The notes: generated from the letters alone by a model not told the origin. Positions 11,640-23,690 are shown, counted from the first letter of the stretch. The stretch: 64,000 nucleotides of DNA from Porpolomopsis calyptriformis (GCA_951640195.1 OX621165.1:1798001-1862000), one strand, 5' to 3'. Program-made: numbers and translations.

Positions 11640-13560
11640 CAGCCTGACACCAGCACAACACTCTTGGCCTCCAAACATCATTAGGTAAAGCTACACACAA
11701 TTCACCTTTTCATTACCTACTAGTCTGAAGGATCTCATAGCTTGGATATCCATCCTCCCCCCATTCTTGGGACTGTATACCATAGTTAGCTGGTATAATT
11801 TTTAATTCTTCAACATGATTAAAGGCTTCTTTGAAAATTTTGCAAAGTGTTTCTTGCTGCTGGAATGGATTGGAATAATGAGAACACTCTTGTGGCAAAT
11901 GTTTGGGTGCTGATTGATCTTGATCTGTTTAATTAAATAGTCTATGATACTATGATCAAGCCAGTCTCCTTGAGCAGGCATTTGATTAATGTTATACTAC
12001 TTGAGAATGTCAGGATGGATCTCATCATTATTGTCAATGTATAGGCCATCTTCCATTTAACCAATTAATCAGAGATCCTGTAATAGATATTAGATACAAT
12101 CTATGTGACTATAGTCAGTTTGCTACTGACATTTGGACTCTTGTCATTTGTGTTGCATCCTGATATTGGATGTTTGTTCCATTCCTTTTGGAACTACTTA
12201 CAATCTGAATTGATGTTATTGAGAAAAAGGAAATGAATAATCCACAGGTGATGTGGATTCTGGTGATCAAGGGAGTGGATGTTGCTGAGGTGAGTGAAGA
12301 ATGCCTACTACTGATAATAAAAATGATGGCCAGCTTCAACCCACAGTCATTCAATATGGGTATTGCATGTTGAACTAATATGAAGTTAGTAGGAATTAAT
12401 AGCATCATGTATTACTTATGTGCCCCATATAAAAGACCCCTAACTTGGACCACACCACATAACCATGTAAATAGAAACTAACACATTTTCTCCACCGTGA
12501 TCACCCCTTACTCATAAGGGACAACCATATCCATCTACTACACCCAAAAACATGTTGAGGATGGTCAAAGCTTGATTATTGGTACTCATGCATAGTCCTA
12601 TTACCTATTTGTATGAGTAGTCTTGGAATACCATTTTAAAGTCTTTGATTCACTAACTGTTCTGCAATAACTGTCAATCACACTATGGATAACTATCCCC
12701 CAGGTAATCAATTTATAATGGCCATTGATACTCCAAATGCTGTTTGGCTGTTAGACATCATTGTAGTGGTTGCTACCTATAAAGTATAGACCCTAAGGCA
12801 TCCACTCGCTGTATAGATAGCAAAACACACTTCTGCTGGATGCAAAGGCCTTGTTGTCTAAGAAATCCAACAAGGTATTACACACCCAAGTTAGGTTTTA
12901 ATGTCCTGAATGCCTTCACAAGCCAATCTAAGTCTGCATTGGTGATTGGAGAGAAGGAGTGAGAAATCCCATATTCTCGCATTGTATGCTGCAGTGTGTG
13001 ACAATGTATATGAAGCAATCAGGCTAACTTTGAAATAGTGATTTGATAATGCAGCTGCATGACCTCTTGCAGATATTGAATGTCAATAGCCTTTCGAGAG
13101 TGCCCACAATGAGGAGGGATTATCGTGACTAGGTCAAGTCATATAATATAGTTATCTTCACTATACAATTCAAATAAGTAGATATTCAGATGAAGAAGTA
13201 GCACATACTTGCGCATAGCATCCATTTCTGCAGCTAGAAGTTCTACAATCAAGTCACTAAATAAGACAGCACACGATTCAAACCAATGAGCAGGTACTGC
13301 ATTGCCAACATCTTTTTGAAGGGTATCAAGTAAAGGAAGCATATCATTGACAATGGTTGAGGCATGATATTGGAAACGCCACAGATCAGCATCTTCCTGT
13401 CATAGAATGTGAGAAGTATATTGGTATGATTCTTGTATAGTAGTAAATGCAGTATAAATATGTGAAGGACAAGGATGACTAGGCCAAGGTAGCAGTGGGA
13501 GAGACATGACAGTCTCAGTCATTTGATGAACAGAAAAGTCCACCATTATTGCATTGTTCT
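11640..13560 (-). pseudogene. DDE integrase-core-like gene (not retroviral pol), decayed
   Basis: Read on the minus strand with many stops. An N-terminal helical region (13560-13139) is followed by a helix-turn-helix-like segment and then an rve-type core. PNSIWSINGHYKLITWGIVI lies near 12700, where the first catalytic Asp expected in the W-x-x-D-G-H context is Asn. A VRGDHGGENV block with the second Asp lies near 12500. A SFIWGT block and an IE-x-LW segment with the Glu follow near 12370. The C-terminal part has QEWGEDGYPSYE (about 11740) and ends near 11640. The order matches a stand-alone integrase-like family widespread in mushrooms; no reverse transcriptase is nearby. The first-Asp change and stops make it inactive. 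It lies head-to-head with the BTB pseudogene at 13590. Confidence 0.65.
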
Positions 13561-13589
13561 CACACCTCATACACAATAGTAGCTGTAGG

Positions 13590-14560
13590 TATCCCTAAGA
13601 TCCACTGACACCCAGTATTCTACTTCTCATCTGGTATAGACATTTTTCAGGTATGTGTCTAATCTTTAAGCATTCTCTGTGTTTTATTATACCAATTTTC
13701 ATAGGTCCAACATGTGCTTTACAAGCTACATTGTGATCTGCTTGTGGCTATCTCTCCAGTATTTTCTGACATGTTCTTATCAGGTTGCCCACCATCTGGC
13801 AGCTGTGAGATAGATGGTGCAACCAATGAAAGACCAATCCTTATTCCCCAATGCATCATTGCTGAGTTCAACCATTTGCTCAGTTGGATCTATCCCACAT
13901 TATAAGTGTATCAGAAATAGAATTGAAATTACTAACCATGAACCATAGTAATAGTGGTCCCACAGCTTCAATGGAGTGATTTGTCTCAATCTATAAATTA
14001 GTGTGCCACTTTCAAATGGATCAAGCAAAGACTGACGCAAAAGTAGGAATTAAATAGCAGTCTTACCTCAACAGGGATCCTATTCAGCTTCTCCAGCTTG
14101 CCCACTCTCATGGAGTTGAGGAGTGGTTCAATGAGGCCTTCCAGCACTTGGTCCTTCATCAGCTGAATACATTTTCACCAGCTGACATTGAGCTCATTGG
14201 AATGCCAACCATGATTACTATTGCGAAAACTAGGGATGCACTTGACAAACATTACCAGCTTCTGGCTTGATTTTCACCTCCAATCAAGTATTCTGCAAGT
14301 TGTATCAATGAATGATTAACTCAATGTATGACAGCCTTTGAGGACCTGTGGTGGAAATGGATCAGAAAGCCACTCTTAGATCTGCATTATTCAACCTCTT
14401 GTGACCAGGTTTTGGAGTTACTCAACAATGTATAGTATGGGGAGATGAATCCAGCATACTGGGAGAAAATGAAGCAACTTGAGTTGAGGAAGGATGAAGC
14501 TGTATTCACTGCCAAGGAAACAATTATTAGTGGGGTACTTAAGCAGTTGAAACATTAATT
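13590..14560 (+). pseudogene. BTB/POZ-domain gene, pseudogene with intron traces
   Basis: The plus strand encodes a BTB core at 13705-13905 (VLYKLHCDLLVAISPVFSDM, then PILIPQ and FNHLLSWIY), preceded by a splice-acceptor-like ATAG at about 13704 and a short upstream exon. A second block at 14090-14275 (HSHGVEEWFNEAFQHLVL) and a third at 14330-14558 (FEDLWWKWIRKPLLD ... VFTAKETIISG) match the C-terminal architecture of Agaricomycete BTB proteins, which usually act as adaptors or protein-interaction modules. Stops (for example in the second block) and lost exon joints show decay. Retained intron positions mean it derives from genomic DNA rather than retroposition. Confidence 0.55.
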
Positions 14561-14564
14561 TCTT

Positions 14565-15008
14565 CATAGTATTTTAGTTTCAACAAACTCATACAAACAC
14601 AACACATGAAAATGCAACTGCAATGAATAAATGTACAAAAGTCATGCCATAGCCTCACAGTGGCCTTGGATAGCCTCAGATTCATCTCCATCAGCTCTAC
14701 ATTAACATTGGAGGGAGCTCTAGGGCTCTAGAAGGTAAGTGCTTGCAATATGCAAGCACACTAGGGATGAATATCATTGATGACATGGCATGTCTAGTGC
14801 CTCATCAACATCACTTCTAGCCCTGCTTTGGTGCAGGGGCCTTCCTGAAGGTGGTCTGGGGCCACCTTTGTCTTAATAGTATAGTTTGTACATACTGGCA
14901 GTAAACATGAGGGGGATAGTGTTGGTGTTGTTGGGGTTGGTGTCAGTGGCTGTGCAAAAGTTAAACAATATCATTACACAATGTCATTTGTGCTTATTTT
15001 TGCAGCTA
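14565..15008. other. No gene seen
   Basis: AT-rich spacer between the BTB remnant and an S-family LTR. It contains a short repeat-like section (gctctagggctctag...) and a T/G-rich stretch (gttggtgttgttggggttggtg, 14921-14943). No frame or RNA gene could be supported. Confidence 0.3.
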
Positions 15009-15239
15009 TGTTGGGTATTCAAAAAATTGTAAGAGTTCAGACACTTGCCTTACTCAAAACTAGCTGAATACAACTAATATCTATTGGAGTTGCATAGACC
15101 TGGTACAAGCAGTGGCAAGATGTAAAAAGAACTACCTAAATAAAGGTAAATACTGACTATGTACCACTCTTTAGTACAAATACTAATAAATAAGGATTAC
15201 ATCCTTATGACTGCTCCTGTAATGGCTATATCCATTACA
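15009..15239. repeat. LTR, 'S' family (231 bp)
   Basis: Begins TGTTGGGTATTCAAAAAATT and ends CCATTACA. It aligns end to end with 21280-21512 and with part of 3302-3513. No internal region is attached, so it is probably a solo LTR; flanking duplications were not visible. Confidence 0.65.
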
Positions 15240-15544
15240 GAAAGTGATTGGGAAACTTGATTTCTAGTTGTTAAATGATTCTGGAGCAGAGATCAGGTTG
15301 AAACCTCAGATGAAAGTGCAACTTTGTTCCACTTTAGAGATTCTATTTTTTGATTTCAAGAATTTAGTAATTACAAGAAACAATTAGTAATACACTCCTA
15401 ATTTGTTCATGTTTAGAATTCCTAGTTAGAGCTGTTCTCCAACTATTTTGTCTATATCAGTAATAGACCACTTTCAATCATCTTCTGATCCTAGATAGAG
15501 TTTATATATAGTGGTGGTGAATTCATTGAATGTGTGTCCTACTT
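15240..15544. other. No gene seen
   Basis: About 300 bp of AT-rich sequence between two solo LTRs. The only feature is the ACTT at 15541-15544, which is the left target duplication of the next LTR. Confidence 0.3.
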
Positions 15545-16563
15545 TGTCATGATCCCAAACTGATTTGGTATCAAACTTAACCAAAGATCATGCATTCAGC
15601 AAGTAGCATCCATAGCTCAAATATCCTTTATCTTATCTTATCTTATCTTAGATAAGATATCACTATCCCTCACATATTATCTTATCTCAGATAAGATACA
15701 CTACTATCTTTACCTATGCTATCTTATCATGGATAATAGCATTCTTCCCCATTATTCTCTGAGTCAGAATGACTCATATCCTATTTCTCTATTGTTCTAT
15801 CATCACTCCATTGTTCTCTGAGTCACTATGACTCATATTAATCTCCTCCATTGTTCTCCTCATTGTCTGACTCATAGTGAGTCACAATTCAAACTCCTCA
15901 TTATTCTTTTATCCATTGTTCTTATTTCCCATTGTTCTCATTGCCCATTGTTCTTGAACATATATAAAGGGCCCCCTTTTGACCAGTGAGGAGTTCAGTT
16001 CACTTTTAACCCACTTTTACCCCACTCCCCTCCCCCTAGTCTACTCTTCCCTCTTCCCTTGAACTCACCCCTAGTACTCAGTACTACCCCTTATTGATAC
16101 TACTTGTCTGTAGTCAATACATCCAATCTAGTCTAGTCTATTAAGCTTATACCCTGTGTGATTTCACCTAAGCCCTCTTACGTGAAGAATCAACTTAGGA
16201 ATCACCCCTTGATGTTTTTCTGTAAGTTGAAGATAGCCATCATGGACTATCTTATCTTACCTCAGCCCCTGCTTATTCATCACATTCTCTAAGTCTCAGT
16301 CCTTATTGGAGAGACCTCACTGTGATACGTATTCTTCTAAGTCAGCCGTTGACTTTATTCTTGCTCTCCTAGTCAATACTATCCATTGAGTTTGGATAGC
16401 CTGCTCATCTGTACATCCTAGCCAAGGATTACTCAAGCCCCATCAAAGGAGGAAGTGACCATTTACCCAATCAATTCACATCTCCCCTGAACAACTAGGA
16501 CTTACTTGATTGATGTATAACTCCAGTAGTTCTAGAAGTGAAGTATTTATATTTCACCTGATA
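15545..16563 (+). repeat. Solo LTR, 1-kb 'G' family, copy 1
   Basis: Starts TGTCATGATCCCAAACTG and ends TTTCACCTGATA. Perfect 4-bp target duplications ACTT flank it (15541-15544, 16564-16567). It aligns along its whole length with 22001-23053, which has its own duplication (AAGG), so the ends are well fixed; the 3' terminus is TA rather than CA. The U3 carries clustered GATA and TGACTCA-type motifs upstream of a TATA box (separate entry). Confidence 0.9.
15627..15968 (+). promoter_or_regulatory. LTR promoter: GATA cluster, six AP-1/Gcn4-type heptamers, TATA box
   Basis: A TTATCT/AGATAA array occupies 15627-15720. Six heptamers TGAGTCA or TGACTCA lie at 15760, 15770, 15819, 15829, 15868 and 15878, as three closely spaced inverted pairs. 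ATTGTTC words recur between and after them. TATATAAA lies at 15961-15968, about 77 bp after the last heptamer. These heptamers are the consensus for Gcn4/AP-1 bZIP factors, and the tetramer core is that of fungal GATA factors. Binding itself is inference. Confidence 0.6.
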
Positions 16564-17789
16564 ACTTGGAACTCTGTTTGGTACTCCTACAATGTATTTA
16601 CAAGTGTAGGTCTTTTTAGTATCATCATCATTGATGCTACAGTTAGTAAAGAGGCCTCTGAGGTCTTAAAAGTATCTTTGAAGTTTTCTAGGTTGTTTGG
16701 GATTGAATTTTAGGGTAGTCAAGTAACTGCAAGTGGGTATAACTAGAGTTGGTGGAGTTATCATGGCTGACATAGAAATAGAGAATAGAGAGGAAACAGA
16801 TATAGTAGAGGATGGTTCATTGGGTGATCTAGGTTAGTTGATTGAAGTTAAGTTTTGATTCAATGAGGAGTTGGGAAGTGTTAGCTGGGTCAGATTGATG
16901 TGTTAAGTCAATCTATCTCATAGAGTTGTACTTCAAGTAACTCAATTGTGTATCAGGAATGGTGGTTCAAAGAGCTAAGTTGAAGGAATCTTTTAAGATT
17001 TCTAGTGGGCCCTTATAGTGGGCTTCAAAATGATGCATCTGCTTCATATGTGAGAACCAAACATAGAACAAGGTACAAGGATGACTATAAAGAGTCTCAA
17101 CACAGCCTATGATCAGCAATCATGGAAAGGAAGTCTTTCAATGATTGGAAAAGTCAGAAATTGAAAGAGGAAGTCAAGAGGAAGTCTTAGAGAAGATCTG
17201 GACTCAACAGTGAAAGGGAAATGAATATCTAACTTGTTAGATCACTAGCTATAACATATACTATGTAGTAGCATTCTAGAATAATATATCACTGCAAATG
17301 TACTACTCAACATATTTGAGAAAAAAAACAGCCTATATTTACTGATATAGTCCCTGGTGATGAACTTAATACTGCTATCACTAGTATGACTACTAACCAT
17401 GTATTCAACCACCCCAAGACAAAATTGATACAAGTGAGGAAGCCTGTAACAGTATTAAGGAAATCACTTATACCTTAAAGAGATTTGGGGGGGCAAACTG
17501 CACTATATCTGCCCCCTATTCCCTCTCTTTCTATCCCACTATTATGGACATATCCTTCTCCTCCCCATATTCTGAGAACATATTAGTTTCTCCAATAGGA
17601 ACTAGGCTTTCAACCTACTAAGTAATTTGTCTTAAGGTACTATATCTTGTGCTTGTAATTTTAATCCTCCAGAGACTTAATGCAATTTGTTATTAACTTA
17701 TTATCAAACATGAACTAAACAAACTTGTTTACTTCTACTTCTCACTTTGCCTGTATGCTTCTTTTTTTTTTTGCACTGTCATCTAACTC
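16564..17789. other. No supported gene (possible gag trace)
   Basis: Sparse short frames only. An ATG at about 16763 opens an acidic peptide (MADIEIENREETDIVEDG) that soon meets stops and could be the start of a lost gag. A pyrimidine-rich block at 17500-17570 and a T run at 17762-17772 are simple-sequence features. Nothing else recognisable. Confidence 0.25.
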
Positions 17790-18930
17790 AAAGCTTGTAG
17801 CATTGAGATCCAATGTTGTTAGATCTGCTCTCTCATTACCTTGCTTGACAAGGTTGTTCCACCCTTATAATTGAAGCTGCTTTTTGTCCAACCTGGTGTA
17901 GAAGGTGTGAGGGATCTTGAGGGAGATTCCTCTCATTCGTCCAAGGGGTATCGGAACACATAGGAATTGATTCAGTAATCAAATGATGATGAACAGGGGT
18001 TTCAAACTTATGAAGGATTGATATATTGGGTAGGAAGGGAAAGTATGTATTGGGGGAAGGTGTGTCTGTTGTATTTAGTGATTATCTACTTGATATATAT
18101 AGAGGAGGTGAATAAAGGAACTTCTTTGTAGGTATGTGTACAAAGGATAGTTCCTTTGTGAGAGTATGTGAGTAGAAATTAGGTAGATAGGCGAAAGGAA
18201 GATAGGATAAGGTAGATAAGATAAGGAAAACAAAGAAAACAGACTTTCTGATTGGTTGAAGGTGTTTCCGAAGGAGTTCATGTTTTCAGAAGTCTTCCGG
18301 TTAGAGGTGGATGTTTCGGAACATTTATTGGAAAGTCAGAAGGGTTGGGTTTTTAGGATATGTGTATGCAGATTTGGTGAGGTTGAGCTTGTGTGTGATG
18401 GAAAGGTTTTCCGTTTGTAGGAAGTATGGATCTCCTACACTGGTTGCCTCCAAAGCATTATTAATATCCATCTTGTTCCATAATGACTAAGCTTAGTCTA
18501 AGTGAATAATGACTAAAGGTCTATAGCCTGTTTAATTTTATGTTGTATCCACACCTCATCCCATCCTTTTCCACCATTGCAACATTATCTCATTAAGCCT
18601 CTCCAATCTGTCATCTTCCTCTAACAGTTCTATGTCGTGTGTTTGCTTGAATAGATTTGTATCGAAGTCACGCAACAGTCAGATGGTAGATCTGCCTAAG
18701 CTTCGAGAGAGTGCTATATAAAGATTGAACAGCATAAGTGTTCTGCTTGGTGGTAATGCTATATCAATGATGATGTAGGGGAGTGTTTGCCCTTGCAACC
18801 GATAATCTGTGAAGGTGTATGCACTTGTCATTGGAAACTGTTTGCAGTGTACAGTCCGTGTTACATTTTTTGTACTGACCAATGAGAATTTAGGAACTTT
18901 AGCTCCCGCAAATGATCAAGGCAAGTGACT
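17790..18930 (-). pseudogene. Helitron Rep-helicase C-terminus (PIF1-like), split by a solo LTR
   Basis: The minus frame at 18882-18679 contains the C-terminal helicase motifs typical of PIF1/Helitron helicases: TDYRLQGQTLPYIIIDIA and LFNLYIALSRSLGRSTI. After one stop it continues (LLRDFDTNLF, DDRLERLNEI) to about 18440. There a solo LTR (17897-18439) intervenes. The same reading frame resumes beyond it (17892-17790, with QGNERADL). The N-terminal Rep nuclease and the Walker motifs are absent, and no CTRR end was identified. It would have driven rolling-circle transposition; now it is a tail fragment. Confidence 0.75.
17897..18439 (-). repeat. Solo LTR of the 762-bp-LTR gypsy family (543 bp)
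   Basis: Begins TGTAGAAGGTGTGAGGG and ends GGATCTCCTACA in plus orientation; homologous to 7770-8531. CTGG flanks both sides (17893-17896 and 18440-18443), a 4-bp target duplication. It is inserted in the Helitron helicase frame. Confidence 0.88.
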
Positions 18931-19218
18931 TTTGCTTATTTCTATTTAATCTCCTTATCTTTGTCTAATGCAGTGCCATCCTTGTCTGTGCCTCTATCTG
19001 CTGACACTTGTTGGCCCATCATATCACTTTTTGTTCAATCAAATATACCCTTTTTTATTTTATTATTATTTGATTATATGCTGTGACCATGCTCAATACC
19101 CCTTGTTGCTTGTATATTTTCTTGCATACTAAGTCAATATGAATATATTGAGTTTACCAAGCAAGGTACTTGCTGACAAAGTTGGCACTTCACTCATTTT
19201 GAGTAGTCTAGATGTTCT
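18931..19218. other. No gene seen
   Basis: AT-rich spacer between the Helitron tail and the unknown gene fragment; no coding match. Confidence 0.3.
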
Positions 19219-20770
19219 ATGAGACCTCAATATCTACTCCCTTCTGTATTATCTAACAATGTACAAAGGTTCTCTTCTAGGCCTTTATCTTTATCCATAG
19301 ACACTTTTCAGACCCCATCCAGACTATCTATTACTAGGTTGCAGTTTGATAGTCCACTCCCTCTAATAGTCTTTTCACCTAGTCTTAGAAATCAGTATCC
19401 TCACACTGAAGATGATATACAAGATGATCAAGACTATAAATGCCTTAAAACATATGCTCAATAGTAATGTGTCAAATATGGGCTGCCTGAAGATTGTCTG
19501 GACTCATTTGCTCAGGTGTGCAAGGTGATTTATTATTGTTATTATTCAATGCTGAATGAAAGCTATCAGAGTCCTAATTTGAAGCATATGTTGATTAATA
19601 TTATAGCATTCATAATAACCTAGGACTAACAAATGAAGGATAACAGCATCAAAGAACCCTTGGAGTTAGAAGAATTCTGGGTAAGTTACTGTATCATTTT
19701 TTTATCTCAGTTAAAGACTCAGCTAGCTTAAAAAGCACTATCAGACAAGCTCTTCATGTGTCTCCTTTCCCCCCAATTGACAGCTTATATTACTAATCTA
19801 GCTAACCATGTTTTAGTATATATACTAGGTTATCCATAACCATGTAACATTTTACCACAGGATCTCATTCATGAAACCCCCTCAATATTCAAGGTTCCCA
19901 CTGATGTCTTCAGTGTTCCTAGCTATGCTAGCACATTTTCAACACTATTCAAGGACCTTCTCACAAAGAATTGAGCTGCAATAAAACAAAAGGTAAGCTG
20001 CTTGCAGCAGTATAATCCCAATACTCATTGCCTTAACCCAGCTTGAAATTCTATCAACCATTGGAAGGGCCAGAGCAACTAGCTACTGCAAAACATATCA
20101 GAACTTGCCAAGAGCCTTGTGCCTGTAGGCATAGAGGTTACTACTACCTACTGGGGTTAGATCACTTTCCTTATAAGCCATTCACTATCTACTGTGCCAT
20201 CTTTGGATTATACTCAGGGTGTTCAGTGTAAATGTGATGTTACATTTTAGAAGAAATTCAGATGATAGGATACCAACTTAGAAACTACTCTGCAGACCAA
20301 AGAAAGTACTATAGTGGAAGGTTCCAATAGCAAGGATCCCAGTGGTGATCTGGAACAAGACCACAGCCCTAATGGGGCTAATATTTGTAGATCCAGGGGT
20401 TTTGGAGACTACACTCTCAATATAGGTACTGCAGCAAATGATGTTACAGACTCACCAGATCTCCCCTTTTCTATATGGGTTTACTAACTGAACAAATTCT
20501 GGAACTATGTTGATAATTATCTCCAAGAGGCCTACCAATGCATTTGCTTAGTAGCTTCTTCAACACAAGAAGTGGACATAGAGTGGACTGCATAATTAGC
20601 TTTTTTCTCTTCAAAATATTCCACTAATGTTTCTTATTTCTAGGATGTTTACTATGGCTTTCCAGGATGACCTCAAGAAGTATCCTAGGCTAAAGAAGCA
20701 CAAAACAGCAAGTATTACTCCAATAGTTCTATAGCAAAAGACAATTGACTAGAGGCTCACTTGGTAGAGG
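19219..20770 (+). pseudogene. Uncharacterised multi-exon basidiomycete gene family, pseudogene
   Basis: Function unknown. Plus-strand pieces in order: a Ser/Pro-rich 81-codon start (19219-19464); CVKYGLPEDCLDSFAQV (about 19475-19515); a block with PSIFKVPTDVF (about 19880-19910); an acidic stretch; FWNYVDNYLQEA (about 20500); and FQDDLKKYPRLKKHKTA (about 20665) followed by a Trp-poor tail with stops. Breaks between blocks coincide with GT...AG-like sequence, so introns seem to have been present. From memory similar proteins occur in many copies in Agaricomycetes, suggesting a mobile or expanded family; this is unverified. Confidence 0.4.
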
Positions 20771-21279
20771 TTTTCTGTATCATGTTTCCATGTTGTGCTT
20801 TCTTTTGTGTTGGCCTTCATGCTAGTGATCATTTTTTCATTACTTATTCTAGTTGTATGCATGCTTTCATTTATTCAGTATAGGATATTTTCTAGACTAT
20901 TATTCACATTTTCTAGAATATTATTCACATTTTATTAATAATAATTATTCGCAGTCCCTGTGTGAGTTGTTTAGGCTAAAGTATCTTGGGACCTAGTATA
21001 CCTATCCCTGGCTCAGTAGTGTGATAATATTGGACCATGGTTGGAAGATAGTGATATTATAGTGATTCATTTTCATTATTGGAATTGACTCTATTTCAAA
21101 CTGCTGATAGATGTTATTGCTTAGTTACAAAGACCTCTTAGTCCCAATCTTTGCTTATTGAAATTTTAAAATGGTAGGTAGCATCATATCAAAAAAGGTT
21201 TGCTAACTATTCTATTGATATTCTAATATAGATTAGACTTGATAACTATAACCTATCCTTAGCACATGTTTGCTATGTA
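20771..21279. other. No gene seen
   Basis: AT-rich spacer with a tandem-like section at 20890-20945 (ttctagactattattcacat repeated with small changes). No coding or RNA feature supported. Confidence 0.3.
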
Positions 21280-21512
21280 TGTTAGATATTCAAAAAAGTG
21301 TAAGGGTTTTAGTTACTTGCCTTGCTCAAAACCAGATTGAATACAACTAATATCTATTAAGTGTAGTATCTCTGGTACAAGTAGAAGTAAAGGGTTAAAA
21401 CATACTGTAAATAATAGTAAATACAGCCTATGTACTGCTCTGAGGTGCCAAACACCTATCAATACTAATCACCTACCTCTATAGGCTCTGTAACAGCTAT
21501 ATCTGTTATACA
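21280..21512. repeat. LTR, 'S' family (233 bp)
   Basis: Begins TGTTAGATATTCAAAAAAGT and ends CTGTTATACA. Same family and orientation as 15009-15239. No attached internal region. Confidence 0.65.
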
Positions 21513-22000
21513 ATACTATTGTGCTATAGTGTTGTAATGGCTCAGTCTGGCTTAGCTATGGTCCAGTCTTGATTAGTCTTCCCATATGCAGAAGACCAGA
21601 CTGGACTGAGCCATTGATTTTGGTCTGGTCTAGTCCAGTCTTACAGCTTAAGCTATCTGAGCCATTGCAAGCCTTATCTAAAAAAGGAAACTATTTGAAT
21701 TCAGTGGTCTGCCCACTCAAGGGCATATTTGGTGGTCTAGGACATACCCAAGGTATGTTCTTTCAACTTGATATTCACATTTATATATTTACTATAGGTA
21801 CAAGGCTACTTTTAGCCCTCCCATATCCCTTTTGCAACCTTATGATGGGTGGGCACATGTAAATTGGTATGGCTATCCAACTTTCATGAGGTAACTTGAG
21901 GGGATCACCCAGTGTATAGGGGTAGGGGTAATAGTAGCTGGGGTGTCACCATCAGGGAGGTTGGTAATAGGAAGTTGTGCAAGCTAAGCAGGCTATAAGG

Positions 22001-23053
22001 TGTCATAATCCCAAACTGATTTGGTATCAAACTTAACCAAAGATCATGTATTCAGTAAGTAGCATCCTTAGCTCACACATCCTTATCTTATCTTATCTTA
22101 GATAAGATATCACTGTCCCTCACATATTATCTTATCTCAGATAAGATACACTACTATCTTTACCTATGCTATCTTATCATGGACAATAGCATTCTCCCCC
22201 ATTGTTCTCTGAGTCAGAATGACTCATATCCCATTTGTCTATTGTTCTGTTATCACTCCATTGTTCTCTGAGTCACTATGACTCATATTAATCCCCTCCA
22301 TTGTTCTCCTCATTGTCTGACTCATGGTGAGTCACAATTCAAACTCCTCATTGTTCTTTTATCCATTGTTCTTATTTCCTATTGTTCTCATTGCCCATTG
22401 TTCTCAAACATATATAAAGGGCCCCCTTTTCACCAATGAGGAGTTCAGTTCACATTAAGTTCACATTAAGTTCACATTAAGTTCACAATTAGTTCACTTT
22501 CAACCCACTTTATCCCTCCCCCCCCACTCTCCCCCTTTTCCCTTGAACTCACCCCCTAGTACTCAGTACCTAGTACTACCTCTTATTGATACTACTTGTC
22601 TGTAGTCAATACATCCAATCTAGTCTAGTCTATTAAGCTTATACCCTGTGTGATTTCGCCTAAGCCCTCTTACGTTAAGAACCAACTTAGGAATTACCCC
22701 TTGACGTTTTCTATAAGTTGAAGATAGCCATCATGGACTATCTTATCTTACTTCAGCCCCTGCTTATTCATCACATTCTCTAAGTCTCAGTCCTTATTGG
22801 AGAGACCTCACTGTGATACGTATTCTTCTAAGTCAGCCGTTGACTTCATTCTTGTTCTCCCAGTCAATACTATCCATTGAGTTTGGATAGCCTGTTCATC
22901 TGTACATCCTAGCCAAGGATTACTCAAGCCCCACCAAAGGAGGAAGTGTCCATTACTCAATCAATTCACATCTCCCCCGAACAACTAGGACTTACTTGAT
23001 TAATGTACAACTCCAGTAGTTCTAGAAGTGAAGTATTTATATTTCACCTGATA
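22001..23053 (+). repeat. Solo LTR, 1-kb 'G' family, copy 2
   Basis: TGTCATAATCCC...CCTGATA with target duplication AAGG (21997-22000 and 23054-23057). Same promoter layout as copy 1, TATATAAA at 22411-22418. It has a small tandem insertion of 'acattaagttc' units just after the TATA region (about 22451-22490) that copy 1 lacks. It interrupts the TIR element. Confidence 0.9.
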
Positions 23054-23690
23054 AAGGCCTGCCTGTTGTGCACTACAGGGGCCCCTCCTACCTTGTATGG
23101 AGGTGGAGAGAGGTGGTGGGTAGCCAGGTGTTGTCAATGAGGGGATGGGGTCAGGTGGTTGGGGGTACTTAGCAGTAGGATGCCCCATAAGATGAGCAGG
23201 CTATAAGGCCTACCTGTTTCATACTCCAAGGGCCCCTCCTACCTCACATGGAGGTAGAGAGGGGGTAGTAGTGGTGGCAGGCATCCAGGAAGGTGGGGCG
23301 TAAGGGGGTATATAGAAGTGTGAGCAAGACAAGAGAGCACCCAAAGAACTAGTATTTCTACCTATTCTTTGGGTACTCTCTGCATCCCTCCCAGTCACCT
23401 GGGATACAGAGAGGGGGGGTTGCAGGTTGTGGGTAGTCAGCAGTAGTAATGCTACATAAAATGAACAGGCCTTGGGGGCCTATTCATTTCACACTTGGAT
23501 GGCTCCTCCAACCTTGCATAGGTGGAAAGGTGGATGGCTGGGGTGTTATTGACCCTCACAGTGGCTGGGGTGTCCCAATGAGAGGGTGATGGGGTGGTTG
23601 GCAGCAAGAAGCTGTGCAAGGCCCTGGAAGGGGCAGTGGTGGTGGTGATTAGCTAGAGGGTTGCCAATGAGGTGGTGGTTGGTGACCAGA
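23054..23690. repeat. Degenerate tandem blocks inside the TIR element
   Basis: Several units of roughly 150-250 bp share a core like 'gaacaggcc...cctattcatttcacactt...ggctcctcc' followed by G-rich sequence. Related units occur in the second copy of the element at 33061-33160 and 34348-34950. No frame supported. Confidence 0.5.

Noticed and set aside
16510..16713. 67-codon plus frame at the end of the 1-kb LTR
   Set aside because: It crosses the LTR boundary and its target duplication; no protein-like pattern.
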